Below the pieces are notes generated by a model. The model saw nothing but the letters and a program-made list of their open reading frames with translations. It was not told the origin of the DNA and searched no databases. Shown here piece by piece: positions 18,078-25,585 of a stretch of 64,000 nt of DNA (its first letter is position 1; every line of letters begins with the position of its first letter). Source of the DNA: Exiguobacterium marinum DSM 16307 (GTDB taxonomy: Bacteria > Bacillota > Bacilli > Exiguobacteriales > Exiguobacteriaceae); NCBI RefSeq assembly GCF_000620845.1, contig NZ_KK211189.1:1627662-1691661 (forward strand), in the 5' to 3' direction. The translations under genes were made by a program, and so were the position numbers.

Positions 18078-19010
18078 ATGATTCAACAAGCTTTGAAACT
18101 CTTTGGTAAAAAGAAGTTGGAGTGGGTTACAACACGAATACCTACTCTTGAGGCGGACCAGGTTTTGATTGAAACCATCGCCACCGCCATAAGTGTTGGG
18201 GCAGAGCTTCCCCAATATGAAGAAACGGATTTGACTGATGCAAGTCCGGTCTATCCCCGTAAAGTGGGATATGAGAGTTATGGAAGGGTTGTAGATAAGG
18301 GTGAGGATGTCACGACGCTCCATGTTGGCGACCGAGTAATTGCCTTCTATGGGCAACAAACGTATGGGATTGTCTCTGAACAAAAAGCGTTTTATGTTCC
18401 ACCTGAAGTAGACTATGAAACAGCATTGTTAGCGATTTTGTCTTGCGATGCAGCAAAAGGGGTTAGAAAATTAGCACCATCCTCTACCGACTCGGTCATT
18501 GTGTCTGGTCTGGGGACGATGGGGTTACTCGCGATCTACTATCTACGAACCTACTATGGTGTGACAATGATCGATACGATTGAGCCAGATTCGAATCGAA
18601 AAGAACTAGCTCATACGTTTGGAGTTGGCCGTGTATATACCCCGAATGAAGTGAAGGAGAGCTTCTATGATTACGGTATTGAATGTTCGGCTCGCAATGA
18701 TGGGTTCATGAACCTTCAACAAGCTGTTAAGCCGAATGGATCTATCTGTATCTTATCAGACGGTAATCGAGAAGAATTGGTGCTACAACCTCAATTTTAC
18801 GAGAAAGAACTACATATCGTTGGGTCTAGTGATGGCTGGAATTATAAAGAACATTTCAGCTGGTATTTTGAAGCGAGCCGACAAACACCATACGTAAGAA
18901 AGATTTTTGAGTTGGATATTGATCAATATAAATTGATTGATACGTTTGAAAAACTAAGTGCACGTGTCATCAATCCAATTAAGGTTGCAGTGACATATGA
19001 AGACAAATGA
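18078..19010 (+). CDS. MDR-family zinc-type oxidoreductase
   Basis: 310 residues, medium-chain dehydrogenase/reductase fold: a GroES-like N-terminal part (LEADQVLIETIATAISVGAEL; HVGDRVIAFYGQQTYG) and a nucleotide-binding part (VIVSGLGTMGLLAIYYLR, about 140-160). The catalytic zinc cysteine typical of alcohol dehydrogenases is replaced in IATAISVGAE, and no structural-zinc cysteine loop is present, so a zinc-free activity is likely. Substrate unknown. GGGAGG site before the ATG. Followed after 30 bases by a GNAT acetyltransferase. Confidence 0.75.
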   Translation: MIQQALKLFGKKKLEWVTTRIPTLEADQVLIETIATAISVGAELPQYEETDLTDASPVYPRKVGYESYGRVVDKGEDVTTLHVGDRVIAFYGQQTYGIVSEQKAFYVPPEVDYETALLAILSCDAAKGVRKLAPSSTDSVIVSGLGTMGLLAIYYLRTYYGVTMIDTIEPDSNRKELAHTFGVGRVYTPNEVKESFYDYGIECSARNDGFMNLQQAVKPNGSICILSDGNREELVLQPQFYEKELHIVGSSDGWNYKEHFSWYFEASRQTPYVRKIFELDIDQYKLIDTFEKLSARVINPIKVAVTYEDK

Positions 19011-19040
19011 TTAAATAATAAATGATGAGGATGAAACTAT

Positions 19041-19634
19041 ATGCTTGAATATAAACTAAATGACGATGTCACACTGAGAATGTTCAATACAGACGATGCG
19101 GACGCATTATTCAAGCTGACGATTGCATCGAAGCCTTATTTGCGAGAGTGGCTTGGCTGGCTCGACTATATTGAGACAATCGAAGACTCAAGGAAGAATA
19201 TTGAAGGACGAATCAAAGGGTTGATTGAAACGGGTGGCTTCCCAAAATCATTCGCTGTGATGTATAAAGGCGTGCTTGCCGGGACAATCGGATTTAACGA
19301 AATCGATCGTGGGATCCAATGTGGCACGGTTGGGTATTGGCTCGGACAAGATTTTCAAGGTAAGGGAATCATGAGTCAAGCGCTCGAGACCATCATCGAG
19401 TATGGGTTCCGAGACCTTAAACTAAATAAGATTGAAATCCGAGTTGCGACAGGGAATGTGAAGAGTCGGGCACTTCCGGAACGATTCGGCTTTAAAGAAG
19501 AAGGGGTCATTCGAGATGCGGAATGGCTATATGACCGTTACGTCGATCATGTCATTTATGGGTTGCTGCGACATGAATATTTGCAGCTAAACAATCCGCT
19601 TAATATTGATCATGAAGTTGAAAATCGTGTATAA
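19041..19634 (+). CDS. GNAT acetyltransferase, RimL/YdaF type
   Basis: 197 residues. The N-acetyltransferase fold has acetyl-CoA site residues in YWLGQDFQGKGIMSQAL (Q/RxxGxG-type loop) and the trailing motif RALPERFGFKEEGVIRDAEW. It matches the ribosomal-protein-serine acetyltransferase group (RimL, YdaF). True substrate unknown. The ATG follows GATGAGGATG at moderate spacing. Probably transcribed with the oxidoreductase before it. Confidence 0.82.
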   Translation: MLEYKLNDDVTLRMFNTDDADALFKLTIASKPYLREWLGWLDYIETIEDSRKNIEGRIKGLIETGGFPKSFAVMYKGVLAGTIGFNEIDRGIQCGTVGYWLGQDFQGKGIMSQALETIIEYGFRDLKLNKIEIRVATGNVKSRALPERFGFKEEGVIRDAEWLYDRYVDHVIYGLLRHEYLQLNNPLNIDHEVENRV

Positions 19635-19680
19635 ACATCGATGAGTAAGATGCACGATTTTTTTAGAAGGGGAATATGAG

Positions 19681-20241
19681 ATGACAACACTTTACTTTGT
19701 TAGACATGCACATTCTACTTATACGGCAGACGAATTCGCCAGACCGTTATCCGAGAGAGGAATGCATGATGTTTCTGAAATCACAAATCTTCTAATCGAT
19801 GAGGGAATCGATATCGTGACTTCGAGTCCTTACAAACGAGCCGTTCAAACCGTACAAGGCATTGCGGATTATCTTGGACAGGACATTGTAGTGATGGATG
19901 ATTTGAGAGAACGAACCTTGACTTCAGAGCCGGCTAAAGACTTTACAAGTGCCATGGAGACCGTTTGGCAGAACCCGACGTTCGCATGGGAAGGGGGAGA
20001 GTCGAACGCTCAGGCTCAATCTAGAGGAATAGAGGCTCTAAAATCATTGCTCCGTACGTACGAAGGGAAAAAAGTGGTGCTCGGTACACATGGAAATATC
20101 ATGGTTCTCATGTTGAATTATTTTGATGATCAATATGGATATGAGTTTTGGAAAGAACTCGATATGCCGGATCTCTACAAGGCGACTTTTAAAAACGACA
20201 CATTGATGAGTGTCGATAAGTTATATAAACCTCAAGGTTAG
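19681..20241 (+). CDS. Histidine phosphatase family protein
   Basis: 186-residue phosphoglycerate-mutase-like phosphatase. The catalytic RHA motif is at the start (LYFVRHAHSTYT), the second arginine in VTSSPYKRAVQTVQG, the glutamate in WEGGES, and the second catalytic histidine in VVLGTHGNIMVLML. These enzymes remove phosphate from small metabolites through a phosphohistidine. AGAAGGGG site before the ATG. Substrate unknown. Confidence 0.85.
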   Translation: MTTLYFVRHAHSTYTADEFARPLSERGMHDVSEITNLLIDEGIDIVTSSPYKRAVQTVQGIADYLGQDIVVMDDLRERTLTSEPAKDFTSAMETVWQNPTFAWEGGESNAQAQSRGIEALKSLLRTYEGKKVVLGTHGNIMVLMLNYFDDQYGYEFWKELDMPDLYKATFKNDTLMSVDKLYKPQG

Positions 20242-20248
20242 AAATCTA

Positions 20249-20278
20249 TTGACTACTGATAACTGGTAAGACTAAGAT
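20249..20278 (+). promoter_or_regulatory. Promoter of the T-box leader
   Basis: -35 TTGACT (20249-20254), 18-base spacer, -10 TAAGAT (20273-20278). It begins 8 bases after the histidine phosphatase stop and sits just ahead of the T-box RNA, so the leader should be transcribed from near 20285. Confidence 0.65.
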
Positions 20279-20284
20279 ACGTAT

Positions 20285-20550
20285 AACTATTATGAAAATG
20301 CGTTGAAGAGAAAAGTAAATCGAGTTCGTTTTTATACAGAGAACCTTGTAAGCTGAGAAAAGGTAAAAGACACTCGATTGAAAATGGTCTCTGAGCTTCG
20401 TCCTGAACGTGTGGATTCACAAGTAAGAGGCGACGGGATTTGTCATCCGTTATCCATGTCACGGTATTCGTGTATAGCATGATACACAGTACTTGTAGAG
20501 GCATCTGATGTGAGTCAGATTGCGAATTAAGGTGGTACCGCGAGATTTTT
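20285..20550 (+). ncRNA. T-box riboswitch leader without a downstream gene
   Basis: The T-box core AAGGTGGTACCGCG (20529-20542) is a perfect family match. Upstream, Stem I is recognisable: lower helix AGAGA (20307-20311) with TCTCT (20388-20392), upper helix ATCGAGT (20319-20325) with ACTCGAT (20372-20378), an AGTA element (20314-20317) on the 5' side of the specifier loop and TGAAAATGG on the 3' side. TGGT in the core would pair with a tRNA ending ACCA, so the tRNA has A at position 73. ATG (methionine) is a possible specifier; AAT would demand G73 and fits badly. The core can close as TTGCG/CGCGA. No terminator competing with the T-box is seen, and no synthetase or amino-acid gene follows. 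Confidence 0.85.
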
Positions 20551-20623
20551 TCTATCATTCTTGTAAAAACTAAAGAAAAATTAAATATGCATGCCATTAT
20601 AATTTTAAATGACATTAAATTAC

Positions 20624-20661
20624 GAAAGGACATTCTCCAATTCATAAGAGAATGTCCTTTC
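20624..20661. terminator. Long hairpin between T-box leader and marR
   Basis: A perfect 14-bp stem GAAAGGACATTCTC/GAGAATGTCCTTTC with a 10-base loop. It lies 6 bases past the stop of the minus-strand MarR gene and about 80 bases past the T-box core. T-runs are weak on both sides. It could end both transcripts, or be the remains of the T-box terminator. Confidence 0.6.
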
Positions 20662-20667
20662 TGTCAT

Positions 20668-21087
20668 TCAATAATCGGTTTGGATGATAATCGCTAATGA
20701 TTTTTTTAAAATTTCCACATCACAATCCGATAAATGTTCGAAAACTTTTTCGTTCAGCTCAATCGTGGCAGCTTCGATTCCACTTTTCATTTCTTCAGCT
20801 TTTTGAGTAGGTACAACCAATACGTTTCTACGATTATCAGGATCAATCGAACGCTCGATCAGTCCTGATTTTTGCATTTTATCAAGTATTCCTGAAATCG
20901 TAGGAGCTTCAAGATACAACTTTTCTCCAATCTGTTTCGGGGAAAGCTGTCCGTCTCTCCACAAACAGTTTAATACACCATATTGAGCTGGAGTCACTTC
21001 ATACTCTTCTAGTAGCTTGCTGAAATATTTAAAAACCTTATTCTGGCTAGCGCTTAGTAAAAAGTTAATACAATCTTTCAATTCCAT
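20668..21087 (-). CDS. MarR-family transcriptional regulator
   Basis: 139 residues with the MarR winged-helix plan: helix-rich N-terminus, QLSPKQIGEKLYLEAPTISGILDKMQKSGLIER as recognition helix, and the wing SIDPDNRRNVLVV with the conserved DxRxxxV pattern. It diverges from the enoyl-CoA hydratase gene, and tandem palindromes lie in the shared promoter region, so it likely represses that pair and itself. The ligand may be an acyl-CoA or aromatic acid, by analogy; not shown by the sequence. Confidence 0.85.
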   Translation of the reverse strand: MELKDCINFLLSASQNKVFKYFSKLLEEYEVTPAQYGVLNCLWRDGQLSPKQIGEKLYLEAPTISGILDKMQKSGLIERSIDPDNRRNVLVVPTQKAEEMKSGIEAATIELNEKVFEHLSDCDVEILKKSLAIIIQTDY

Positions 21088-21131
21088 ATCGTTCTCCCCT
21101 TATCTTGACACTGTTCATCATAGCATGTTAA

Positions 21132-21162
21132 GTTTCGAGGTGAAACAGTTTTGGTGCGAAAC
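21132..21162. promoter_or_regulatory. Tandem operator-like palindromes in the marR-ech promoter region
   Basis: Two copies of a 15-base inverted repeat: GTTTCGAGGTGAAAC (21132-21146) and GTTTTGGTGCGAAAC (21148-21162), offset by 16 bases. Both have 5-base arms and a 5-base centre, fitting binding by a dimeric regulator such as the neighbouring MarR protein. Confidence 0.55.
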
Positions 21163-21242
21163 AATTTTATATGCGAATTCTGATGAGCCATCAAAATTCA
21201 ACTCCAATGGTTAAAATCAATGCAAAATGAGGAGGTCAACAA

Positions 21243-22043
21243 ATGATGAATAATGAAAAAGAATTTTCAAATTGTTATGTAAAAGTTGAAAATCACGTAG
21301 CCTATCTGTTCGTCAATAATCCACCGGCAAATGTGATCAGTTCAGAGACGGTTAGCGGATTGTCAGATTGCGTTGATTATGTCGCGGAAGAACCAAACAT
21401 AAAGGCAGTCGTGATTACAGGGGAAGGGAAATTCTTCATTGCAGGTGCTGATATCAAAGAATTTGTATCTGCGTTCGATAGTGAAGAAAAAGGAAAATCT
21501 CTATCTGTAGAAGCACAATCTGTCTTAAATAAAATCGAACAATTAAACAAACCTGTCATTGCTGCGATTAATGGGGCTTGCTTAGGTGGAGGTTTGGAGC
21601 TTGCGATGAGTTGTCATATACGGATTGCTGCAGATGAAGCCAAGCTTGGGCAACCTGAACTGAACTTAGGATTAATACCGGGCTTTGGAGGTACGCAACG
21701 TTTGGCACGACTTACGAATAAGTCGAAGGCTCTTGAAATGATTTTGACTAGTAAAATCATTGGTGGGAAAGAAGCGGAATCAATTGGATTAGTAAACAAA
21801 TCGGTGCCTCTTGCTGAATTAATGGATGAAGCGAAACAACTTGCCGAAACTATTGCTCTTAAAAAGAGTCGATCATCGATTGCGGCAACGATGGAGGCGG
21901 TAAATAAAGGTTTGGAAACAACATTAGAAGAAGGTCTGGCGATTGAAGCAAACCTTTGGGCAGGGTTGTTTACAACGGAAGACATGAAAGAAGGGGTCAA
22001 TGCTTTTATCGAAAAACGTGAGGCAGAATTCCAAGATAAATAA
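21243..22043 (+). CDS. Enoyl-CoA hydratase/isomerase family protein
   Basis: 266-residue crotonase-fold enzyme. The oxyanion-hole motifs are seen in FFIAGADIKEFV (about 75-86) and NGACLGGGLELAMSC (about 115-129), and the catalytic glutamate region in GQPELNLGLIPGFGGTQRL, including both glutamate/glycine positions used by hydratases. So it should hydrate 2-enoyl-CoA in fatty-acid or branched-chain amino-acid breakdown. GGAGG 7 bases before ATG 21243; a second ATG follows directly. Probably one unit with the hydrolase gene behind, 88 bases on. Confidence 0.88.
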   Translation: MMNNEKEFSNCYVKVENHVAYLFVNNPPANVISSETVSGLSDCVDYVAEEPNIKAVVITGEGKFFIAGADIKEFVSAFDSEEKGKSLSVEAQSVLNKIEQLNKPVIAAINGACLGGGLELAMSCHIRIAADEAKLGQPELNLGLIPGFGGTQRLARLTNKSKALEMILTSKIIGGKEAESIGLVNKSVPLAELMDEAKQLAETIALKKSRSSIAATMEAVNKGLETTLEEGLAIEANLWAGLFTTEDMKEGVNAFIEKREAEFQDK

Positions 22044-22131
22044 TGATCTGAACATTTCAACCTGTTTTCAGTAAGTATATGTCGTGTTTAATTCATATTA
22101 ACCTATACAATCTTCAAGGCGGTGATCGATA

Positions 22132-23187
22132 GTGGATGCTCGAGAAAGTGTCGTCACAGAAGTTCAAAATGGAATTGGGTGGATCAAGCTGAATCGCCCC
22201 CGTGCGTTAAACTCTTTAAACGTTGATATGGTAGATACGATGAATGAACAGCTAAAAAAATGGAAGCAAGATGACAGTGTATCATTCGTATGTATTTACG
22301 GAGAAGGCGAAAAGGGTCTGTGCGCAGGTGGAGATATGCGCGCCTTATATGATTTAAAAGAAGATGATATAGAAGCATACGCCAAACAATTCTTTTCGAT
22401 CGAGTACGAATTGGACTATGAGATTCATCATTATCCAAAACCAGTCGTCGTATTCATGAACGGTATAGTCATGGGTGGTGGCGTCGGACTATCAATAGGT
22501 GCCTCACACAGGATTGTAACTGAATCGTCCAAATGGGCAATGCCAGAAATGAACATCGGTTTTTTCCCTGATGTCGGGGCAAGTTATTTTTTAAATCAGA
22601 TGCCTGGTTCAGTAGGAAGATATCTTGCTTTAACCGCGACCGTTATCCATGCACAAGATGCGCTCTATATCGGAGCGGCTGACCATTTCATTGAGAGCAA
22701 GGATTGGCCCAAATTAAAAGAAGGCATGATGGAAAAACGTTGGACGCCTGATTCAGTTGAAACGGACCTCAATCAGCTATTGGATTCGTTCCGGAGACCT
22801 GTTTCTCTTCCTTCGTCAATATCATCCGTACAAGACAAAATCGATCAGTACTTTCGGTTTGAAACAATTGAAGAGATTATTTCATCGCTTAAACAAGGTG
22901 CGAGAACAGGCGATGAGTGGGCAGAGAAAACGATAGAGACACTCCGATCTATGTCACCCACGTCATTGAAAGTGACCCTTCGTCAAATGCAGAAAGGGAA
23001 AGAGCAATCTCTTCAAGCGTGTTTTGATATGGAACAAAACCTCGCATTGCATTTTATGAAATGTCATGATTTCTATGAAGGGGTTCGTTCAGTTCTTGTT
23101 GATAAAGATCGTACTCCGAAATGGAATCCTTCTACACTTAGCGAAGTGACAGAACGGCAAGTTGATTCTTTTTTTGAAACGGTATAG
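22132..23187 (+). CDS. 3-hydroxyisobutyryl-CoA hydrolase-like protein
   Basis: 351 residues, the crotonase-fold subfamily ECH_2. The motifs GLCAGGDMRALYD and MNGIVMGGGVGLSIGASHRIV form the oxyanion hole, and MPEMNIGFFPDVGASYFLNQ is the stretch typical of 3-hydroxyisobutyryl-CoA hydrolase, an enzyme of valine breakdown. Start is GTG 22132 after AAGGCGGTG; no ATG fits. With the preceding hydratase it would cover two successive valine-pathway steps. A 3-hydroxyisobutyrate dehydrogenase-like gene at 56.9 kb might continue that route, though it is far away. Confidence 0.83.
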   Translation: MDARESVVTEVQNGIGWIKLNRPRALNSLNVDMVDTMNEQLKKWKQDDSVSFVCIYGEGEKGLCAGGDMRALYDLKEDDIEAYAKQFFSIEYELDYEIHHYPKPVVVFMNGIVMGGGVGLSIGASHRIVTESSKWAMPEMNIGFFPDVGASYFLNQMPGSVGRYLALTATVIHAQDALYIGAADHFIESKDWPKLKEGMMEKRWTPDSVETDLNQLLDSFRRPVSLPSSISSVQDKIDQYFRFETIEEIISSLKQGARTGDEWAEKTIETLRSMSPTSLKVTLRQMQKGKEQSLQACFDMEQNLALHFMKCHDFYEGVRSVLVDKDRTPKWNPSTLSEVTERQVDSFFETV

Positions 23188-23218
23188 CGATGGATTGTTT
23201 ACGTTTAATAACAGTACT

Positions 23219-23249
23219 AGACCCGCCCTTTACGAGAGGGCGGGTCTTT
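23219..23249. terminator. Shared terminator between hydrolase and recombinase genes
   Basis: Perfect 11-bp GC-rich stem AGACCCGCCCT/AGGGCGGGTCT with a 7-base loop; TTTC follows on the plus strand. The loop holds the stop codon of the convergent recombinase gene. Confidence 0.75.
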
Positions 23250-24234
23250 CGTCTGAATCGAATAATTCGGTTCCGAACTCCTCATACGCCTGCTCGTACC
23301 GGCGAAGGGAAGACTCTTTATGCATACACGTGATGTTCATCCGCTCGATTGGCGTCATGTCGGTCGCATATGTCTTTAACACGTGGGCGTTCCTGAGCAT
23401 CGACGGGGTGACGGAACGTGCGAATCCGCTCCGTTCATTTAATTGACGCATCATCTTCGTGATCATGACGATCGTCAATTGCTTCGGTTGATTTTTCGCG
23501 TACACCCAGCGGAACGTCATCCGTGCGAAATCGAATGAAACGAAGACGGGGTCTTCTGAATACCAGCGTGGTCTTACTGGCGTCGGGATATCGGCCAAGT
23601 AGTTCATGAGTAACGATTGGTCTTCTTGGGACAGCTTCAACGTGAACTGGTTGCCGAGCCGGTCATACACATCAAAGGTGTGGTCGGCCAAATGTAAGTC
23701 GCTCATTCGCAAACGAATGATGTGATGGACACGTAATCCATATTTATAGAAGAGTGTCACAATCAGTTCGTTCCGATTGACAAGATAGGGATGAGCTTGG
23801 AGCTGATTCTCACTCAATCCTCTCGTCGATCGAATCGTTTGAACGAGCCGGTCGAATTCAGACTCGAGTGCGATTTGATCGATTGTCAGCGTATGCGCCG
23901 GCTGTGAATAGGCAAGCATCTTTTTCCGAAGCGGATTTAAAAAGTGGGTCAGGCTATTGATGACCGTGACGATGCGGGCGACGGTCGCCTGTTGATAGTG
24001 CTTCTCTTCGATTAAGAAGTCGTTCACGAACGTCTTCCACGATTCGATTGGGACGTCTAGCCAGTCCGTCGGTTCGTTTAGTTCGACATTGTGGTCGTGA
24101 AAGTATTTATGCACGTCAATCAAGTCGTAGCGATATCGTTTGAGCGTCGAGGGTTGACGACCGCTTGCACCGAGATGATACAAGTAAGTTTCGATAAACT
24201 CGGGAAGCGGATAGTCTTTTCTACGTTTCGTCAT
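23230..24234 (-). CDS. Tyrosine recombinase/integrase-like protein, atypical active site
   Basis: 334 residues with an N-terminal SAM-like core-binding domain (about 12-110) and a C-terminal catalytic domain. The first arginine is in YKYGLRVHHIIRLRMSDL. The usual HxxR box reads TPSMLR, so histidine is replaced by serine. The later histidine is in CMHKESSLRRYEQ, with the expected tyrosine nucleophile. The beta-hairpin lysine is not obvious. No att-like repeats or other phage genes are near. Start at ATG 24234, 7 bases after GGAGG; an upstream TTG at 24240 is too close to that site. It may be a host recombinase or a binding protein derived from one. Confidence 0.75.
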   Translation of the reverse strand: MTKRRKDYPLPEFIETYLYHLGASGRQPSTLKRYRYDLIDVHKYFHDHNVELNEPTDWLDVPIESWKTFVNDFLIEEKHYQQATVARIVTVINSLTHFLNPLRKKMLAYSQPAHTLTIDQIALESEFDRLVQTIRSTRGLSENQLQAHPYLVNRNELIVTLFYKYGLRVHHIIRLRMSDLHLADHTFDVYDRLGNQFTLKLSQEDQSLLMNYLADIPTPVRPRWYSEDPVFVSFDFARMTFRWVYAKNQPKQLTIVMITKMMRQLNERSGFARSVTPSMLRNAHVLKTYATDMTPIERMNITCMHKESSLRRYEQAYEEFGTELFDSDERPALS

Positions 24235-24335
24235 GGTCAAGCCTCCTTCTTCTTTTATCCTACCACAAACGGACGTTCTCTATGCGCTGATTCGTGGTAA
24301 GATGAAAGGTGAGACTTTATGGAATGAGGGATTAC

Positions 24336-25583
24336 ATGATTGAACGTGAAAAAGTTGTTATCGTCGGCTGTCAGTTACCGAATGTCGATGATTGGACATA
24401 TGAACAGTCGATGGGCGAGCTCGTCGAACTCGTGGACACGGCGCAAGGTGACGTCGTTGCCCGGCTCGACCAAAAACGCCAACAAATCGACCGTCGTACC
24501 TTTATCGGGAAAGGGAAAATAGAAGAACTTGCGATGCTCGTCGAGCAGTTCGAGCCGGACCTGTTGATTTTCAACGCCGAGTTGACGCCTGCGCAGTCGA
24601 AGAACATTCGCATCGCCCTGAACGACCCGGACGAGATGAAGCTGATCGACCGTACGCAACTCATCTTAGACATCTTTGCAAGTCGTGCCCAGTCACGTGA
24701 AGGGAAGCTACAAGTCGAACTCGCGCAGATGAACTATTTGCTTCCCCGTCTAATCGGACAAGGGACACAGCTCTCACGGCTCGGTGGAGGGATCGGGACA
24801 CGTGGTCCTGGTGAGACGAAGCTTGAGTCGGATCGTCGCCATATCAAGCGTCGCATTGATGAGATCACAAAACAACTCGAAGGAACAGTCGCGCACCGTG
24901 ATCGTTACCGAGAACGCCGGAAAGAAAATCGTGTGTTCCAAGTCGCTCTTGTCGGGTATACGAACGCTGGGAAGTCGACAATCTTCAACCGGTTGACGGA
25001 TGCGGACACGTATGAGCAGGATGAATTGTTCGCGACGCTCGACCCGTTGACGCGTGAGCTCGAACTCCCGCGTGGTGGGAAAGTGCTCATCACGGATACG
25101 GTCGGATTTATTCGCGACCTACCGACTAAGCTTGTCGCTGCGTTCCGTTCGACATTAGAAGAGGTGGTCGGTGCCGACCTGATTCTCCATGTGATTGACG
25201 CATCGAATCCACATTACTTGAACCAGATCGATACGACCAATGCGGTACTTGAAGAACTCGGTGCGAGTGAGGTGCCCCAACTCGAGGTGTATAATAAAAA
25301 AGACCGTCTCACGACAGACTTTGTCGGCGGACCGTTGTTAATCTCGGCAATCGCACCAGAAGATATCGAGACGTTGACAGGTGCGCTCGAGGATAAGATT
25401 GCGGACATTTTGACAAAAGTTCATGTCATCCTACCGGTGACGGCTTTTGAACATTATCATCCAGCCAAAGAGGTGATGTATCGTCTTCAAGAAAACTTCT
25501 TAGAGGATGGCTCTGTCGAATTGGTCGGTTATATGAGAGAAGACACGCGTCTATACGCGACGCTAAAACAATTTGAGGTGTAA
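24336..25583 (+). CDS. hflX: Ribosome-associated GTPase HflX
   Basis: 415 residues. HflX binds the 50S subunit and splits stalled or hibernating ribosomes. N-terminal domain with the glycine-rich GGIGTRGPGETKLESDRR (about 152-170), then the G domain: G1 VGYTNAGKST, G3 TDTVGFIRDLP, G4 YNKKDRL. GAGGG before ATG 24336; an upstream in-frame extension to 24309 has no ribosome site. Followed after 2 bases by ynbB, then glnR-glnA, the B. subtilis order. Confidence 0.94.
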   Translation: MIEREKVVIVGCQLPNVDDWTYEQSMGELVELVDTAQGDVVARLDQKRQQIDRRTFIGKGKIEELAMLVEQFEPDLLIFNAELTPAQSKNIRIALNDPDEMKLIDRTQLILDIFASRAQSREGKLQVELAQMNYLLPRLIGQGTQLSRLGGGIGTRGPGETKLESDRRHIKRRIDEITKQLEGTVAHRDRYRERRKENRVFQVALVGYTNAGKSTIFNRLTDADTYEQDELFATLDPLTRELELPRGGKVLITDTVGFIRDLPTKLVAAFRSTLEEVVGADLILHVIDASNPHYLNQIDTTNAVLEELGASEVPQLEVYNKKDRLTTDFVGGPLLISAIAPEDIETLTGALEDKIADILTKVHVILPVTAFEHYHPAKEVMYRLQENFLEDGSVELVGYMREDTRLYATLKQFEV

Positions 25584-25585
25584 GT

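Noticed and set aside
20253-20645. 130-codon open frame on the minus strand
   Set aside because: It is antisense to the T-box leader and its promoter, has no ribosome site and no family likeness; the RNA explains the sequence.
18078-24234. A genomic island bounded by the tyrosine recombinase
   Set aside because: I found no flanking direct repeats, no tRNA gene and no clear change in composition to set borders, so I only call it an accessory stretch.
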